A stretch of 36,278 nt of DNA from Pelargonium cotyledonis (lineage: Eukaryota > Streptophyta > Magnoliopsida > Geraniales > Geraniaceae): assembly GCA_036897625.1 (NCBI GenBank), contig JAYMTA010000171.1, positions 1-36,278 on the forward strand, given 5' to 3'. The translations under genes were made by a program, and so were the position numbers. This document shows positions 33,601 to 36,278 of this stretch, piece after piece; within the stretch, counting starts at the first letter, position 1, and each line of letters starts with the position of its first letter. The notes beneath the pieces were generated by a model that ran no database searches, was not told the origin of the DNA, and saw only the letters and a list, made by a program, of their open reading frames with translations.

Positions 33601-36126
33601 ATTATAGCTGCTAACCTGTCAGAGCAGTATGAAAGCAAGTTATTGGAAGTGCTTCGGGAGCATAAAAGTGCTATTGGCTGGACAATAGCATATCTTAAGG
33701 GGATCAGCCCCTCCTTTTGTATGCACAAGATTATTGTGGAGAATGAAGAAAAGGGTTTTATCGAGAATCAGAGAAGATTGAACTTCATCATAAAGGAGGT
33801 TGTGAAGAAGAAGATCCTGAAGTGGTTAGATGCGAGTATTATTTACCCTATCTCGGATTTGAAATGGGTAAGTCGGGTGCATGCATACCAAAGAAAGGGG
33901 GAATCACCGTAGTAAAGAATGAAAGCAATGATTTGATTCAGATAAGAACCATCACCGGGTAGCGGATTTGCATGGACTACCGGAAGCTGAATAGTGCCAC
34001 TGAGAAAGACCACTTTCCTTTGTCGTTCATCTATCAGATGTTGGATCGCCTCGTAGGTAAGGAATTTTATTATTTTCTAGACGGTTATAGTGGTTATAAT
34101 CAAATTGTGATTACACCATAGGAACAGGAAAAGACGACATTTACATGTCCATACGGTACCTTCGCCTTTAGAAGGATGCCATTCGGTTTGTGCAATGCAC
34201 CAACCACCTTTCAAAGGTGCATGTTGGCAATTTTCACCGATATGGTGGAAGATTTTATGGAAATTTTCATGGATGATTTTTCTGTTTTTGGTCATCCTTA
34301 TAACCTCTGTTTGAGTAACTTGAAAAAGGTGCTCAAACGATGTGAAGAGACTAAATTGGTTTTAAATTGGGAGAAATATCATTTCATGGTTGAGGAGGGT
34401 GTAGTTCTTAGTCACAGGGTATCACGACCTGGATTGGAAGTGGACCGAGCCAAGATAAAAGCTATTGAAAGACTCCCTCCACCAACATCAGTTAAGGGAG
34501 TGAGGAGCATTCTAGGACATGCCGGGTTTTATAGGAGATTCATTAAAGACTTTGCCAAGATTGCAAAGCTGCTTTGCAATCTCTTGGAGAAGGATGCCAA
34601 GTTCGAGGTAAGTCCTAAATGTTTACGAGCTTTTGAGGAGCTCAAAAGAAAATTGGGAACAACCCCGATCACCATTCCTCCAACTGATTGGTCGTTACCT
34701 TTTGAAATTATGTGTGATGCTAGCGATGTAGCAATAGAAGTGGTTTTGGGTCAAAGAAAAAATAAAAATTTTCGCTCAATTTACTACGCTAGCAAAACAT
34801 TGTCTAGTGCACAACTCAATTACACTGTCACGGAGAAAGAGTTATTAGCAATTGTGTATGCCTTTGATAAGTTTAGAGCTTACTTAATAAGCACAAAAGT
34901 TATTGTTCATACTGATCATTCTGCTATTAAGTATTTGCTCTCTAAAAAGGATGTTAAGCCTAGACTGATTCGTTGGATTTTGTTATTGCAAGAGTTTGAT
35001 ATTGAGGTGCATGATAGAAAAGGAACTGAAAACCAGGTGGTGGATCATTTGTCAAGGCTTGAGAAGTTTTTCTCAGAGAGTAGTGATAGAGCGATTCAAG
35101 AAGAATTTCCAGACGAGCAACTATTTCCAGTGGTAGAGAAAGCTCCATGGTTTGCTGACATAGCAAATTATCTGGTAAGTAATGTGATGCCTCCGGATAT
35201 GACTTATCCATAGAGAAAGAAATTTCTCACGAAGGTGAGGAAATTTTTCTGGGATGACCCCTTTCTTTTCAAACATTGCGTTGATCGTATAATCAGACGT
35301 TGTGTAGCTGAAGAGGAGGTTGGGTCAATTTTAGAGCAATGTCATTCTGCCCCTTATGGCGGACATTTTAAGGGGGATAGGACTGCTGCAAAAGTCTTGC
35401 AGTCGGGATTTTATTGGCCAACTTTGTTTAAAAATGCTCATTTATTTGTTGCTGGATGTGATCATTGTCAGATAACAAGGAATTTGAATAGGAAGAAGGA
35501 GATTCCCTTAAATAACATAATAGAAGTTGAAAATTTTGATTTATAGGGCATTGATTTCATGGGTCCTTTTGTAAATTCCTTTGGCAAGCTTTATATTCTT
35601 CTTGCAGTCGCTTATGTGTCTAAGTGGGTGGAGTTCATTGCTTGTGCCTCTAATGATGCTAAAACCGTGGTGGAGCTCTTGAAATCGAATATATTTTCGA
35701 TATTTGGGACTCCACGAGCCATCATAAGTAATGAAGGCACGCATTTTAGAAATAGAAAGATCAAAGCCATAGTATCTAAGTTCAATATTGCACATAAAAT
35801 GGCTTTATCCTACCATCCGCAGACAAATGACCAAGCTGAGGTTTCCAATAAGGAAATTAAAGCTATTTTGGAAAAAACGGTGAATACTTCGAGGAAGAAT
35901 TGGTCACTGAGATTAGATGAAGCTCTTTAGGACTCCCTTGGGGATGTCTCCATATAAGCTTATTTCCGGTAAGTCTTGTCATTTAACATTGGAACTTGAG
36001 AACAAATCTTATTGGACAATTAAGAGGTATAACTTGGACCTTAAAAGTGTCCGTAATCATAGGAAGAACCATGATAACTCGCATTTTGTGCTAGTTATCC
36101 GACCCTACATTATGCATTCTAGTTGG
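30689..36126 (+). mobile_element. Ty3/gypsy (Athila/Tat-like) gag-pol region (fossil)
   Basis: Domains in canonical order: gag capsid region about 31.3-31.6 kb (RARAWYNSLP), a zinc knuckle CVLCGGGHDYESC near 31.9 kb, aspartic protease about 32.9-33.25 kb (LCDLGAGVNLMPLS), reverse transcriptase about 33.7-34.5 kb ([16 protein letters not shown] and the FMDDF catalytic box), RNase H about 34.7-35.1 kb ([31 protein letters not shown]), integrase about 35.25-36.1 kb (zinc-binding H-C region CDHCQITRN, then the core). RNase H before integrase and the protein style place it with Ty3/gypsy Athila/Tat-like elements. It is broken in roughly ten places, so it is a dead copy. The 3' end is cut off by another LTR at about 36127. 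Confidence 0.88.
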
Positions 36127-36278
36127 TGAGCATCCGACAAGTATACCAGAGTCGACCTGGTAATAATATGACTGTTAAGTCCGTGTTGTCAAATCCTCAG
36201 GGACTTGGTCGGTGATTAATTAAAATTATTAAAATTATTAAACTTTGTTAAATTAATCTAGACAATTAATGTAAATAA
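36127..36278 (-). mobile_element. Related LTR end in opposite orientation (fossil, runs out of window)
   Basis: On the minus strand the sequence reads CCAAGTCCCTGAGGATTTG, then GGTCGACTCTGGTATACTTG and ends GGATGCTCA, matching in order the last part of the 25273-26689 LTR (CCAAGTCCCTAAGGATTCG, TGTCGACCCAGTATACTTG). It therefore looks like the terminus of a related but distinct LTR inserted in reverse into the integrase end of the larger element. Confidence 0.6.

Overview
This is a stretch of AT-rich plant nuclear DNA, most likely from a eudicot. The clearest evidence is a gene fusion known only from plants and some algae, PHYLLO (menaquinone/phylloquinone pathway), split into many short GT-AG exons. 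Plant-type transposons (an Athila/Tat-like Ty3/gypsy element, plant L1 LINEs, tRNA-derived SINEs, a foldback MULE, a Helitron end) and a tandem pair of small cysteine-rich defensin-like genes support this. I cannot name the species.

Layout: 1-5.7 kb is gene-poor, with a degenerate GTCAAC-rich repeat, a probable Helitron 3' end (433-461, minus strand) and a SINE (about 3174-3350). A single-exon gene on the minus strand (5716-6321) encodes a 201-residue plant protein of the VPF-WE--PG type, related to DUF688/At4g00950-like proteins. A decayed, GC-richer L1 LINE occupies about 7.18-9.58 kb; it keeps ORF1 (DUF4283 plus zinc knuckle) and part of ORF2, but has no reverse transcriptase. Two tandem defensin-like genes follow (10916-11763 and 12485-12885), each with two six-cysteine-type modules. 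The first looks damaged and has a LINE tail in its intron. A second LINE tail with a 15-bp target-site duplication lies between them.

The main gene is PHYLLO on the minus strand, 21751 down to 13264. I could place 20 exons joining in one uninterrupted frame of 1357 codons. They cover MenD (SEPHCHC synthase), MenC (o-succinylbenzoate synthase) and MenH (SHCHC synthase), with the expected catalytic residues present. The MenF-derived N-terminal part of the usual plant fusion, with its plastid transit peptide, is not visible anywhere upstream in the window. Either it lies beyond the transposon block that fills the right-hand third, or it has been lost.

From 21.9 kb rightward the DNA is mostly mobile elements: two SINEs (about 21957-22280 plus; 22441-22588 minus), a foldback MULE-like element with 8-bp target-site duplications (24343-25224), then a compound Ty3/gypsy fossil. 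That compound has an LTR (25273-26689), a short internal region with a zinc-knuckle remnant (26690-29344), a second LTR (29345-30688), a decayed gag-pol region (30689-36126), and a related LTR end in opposite orientation (36127 to the window end). All the LTR material is described here as fossil.
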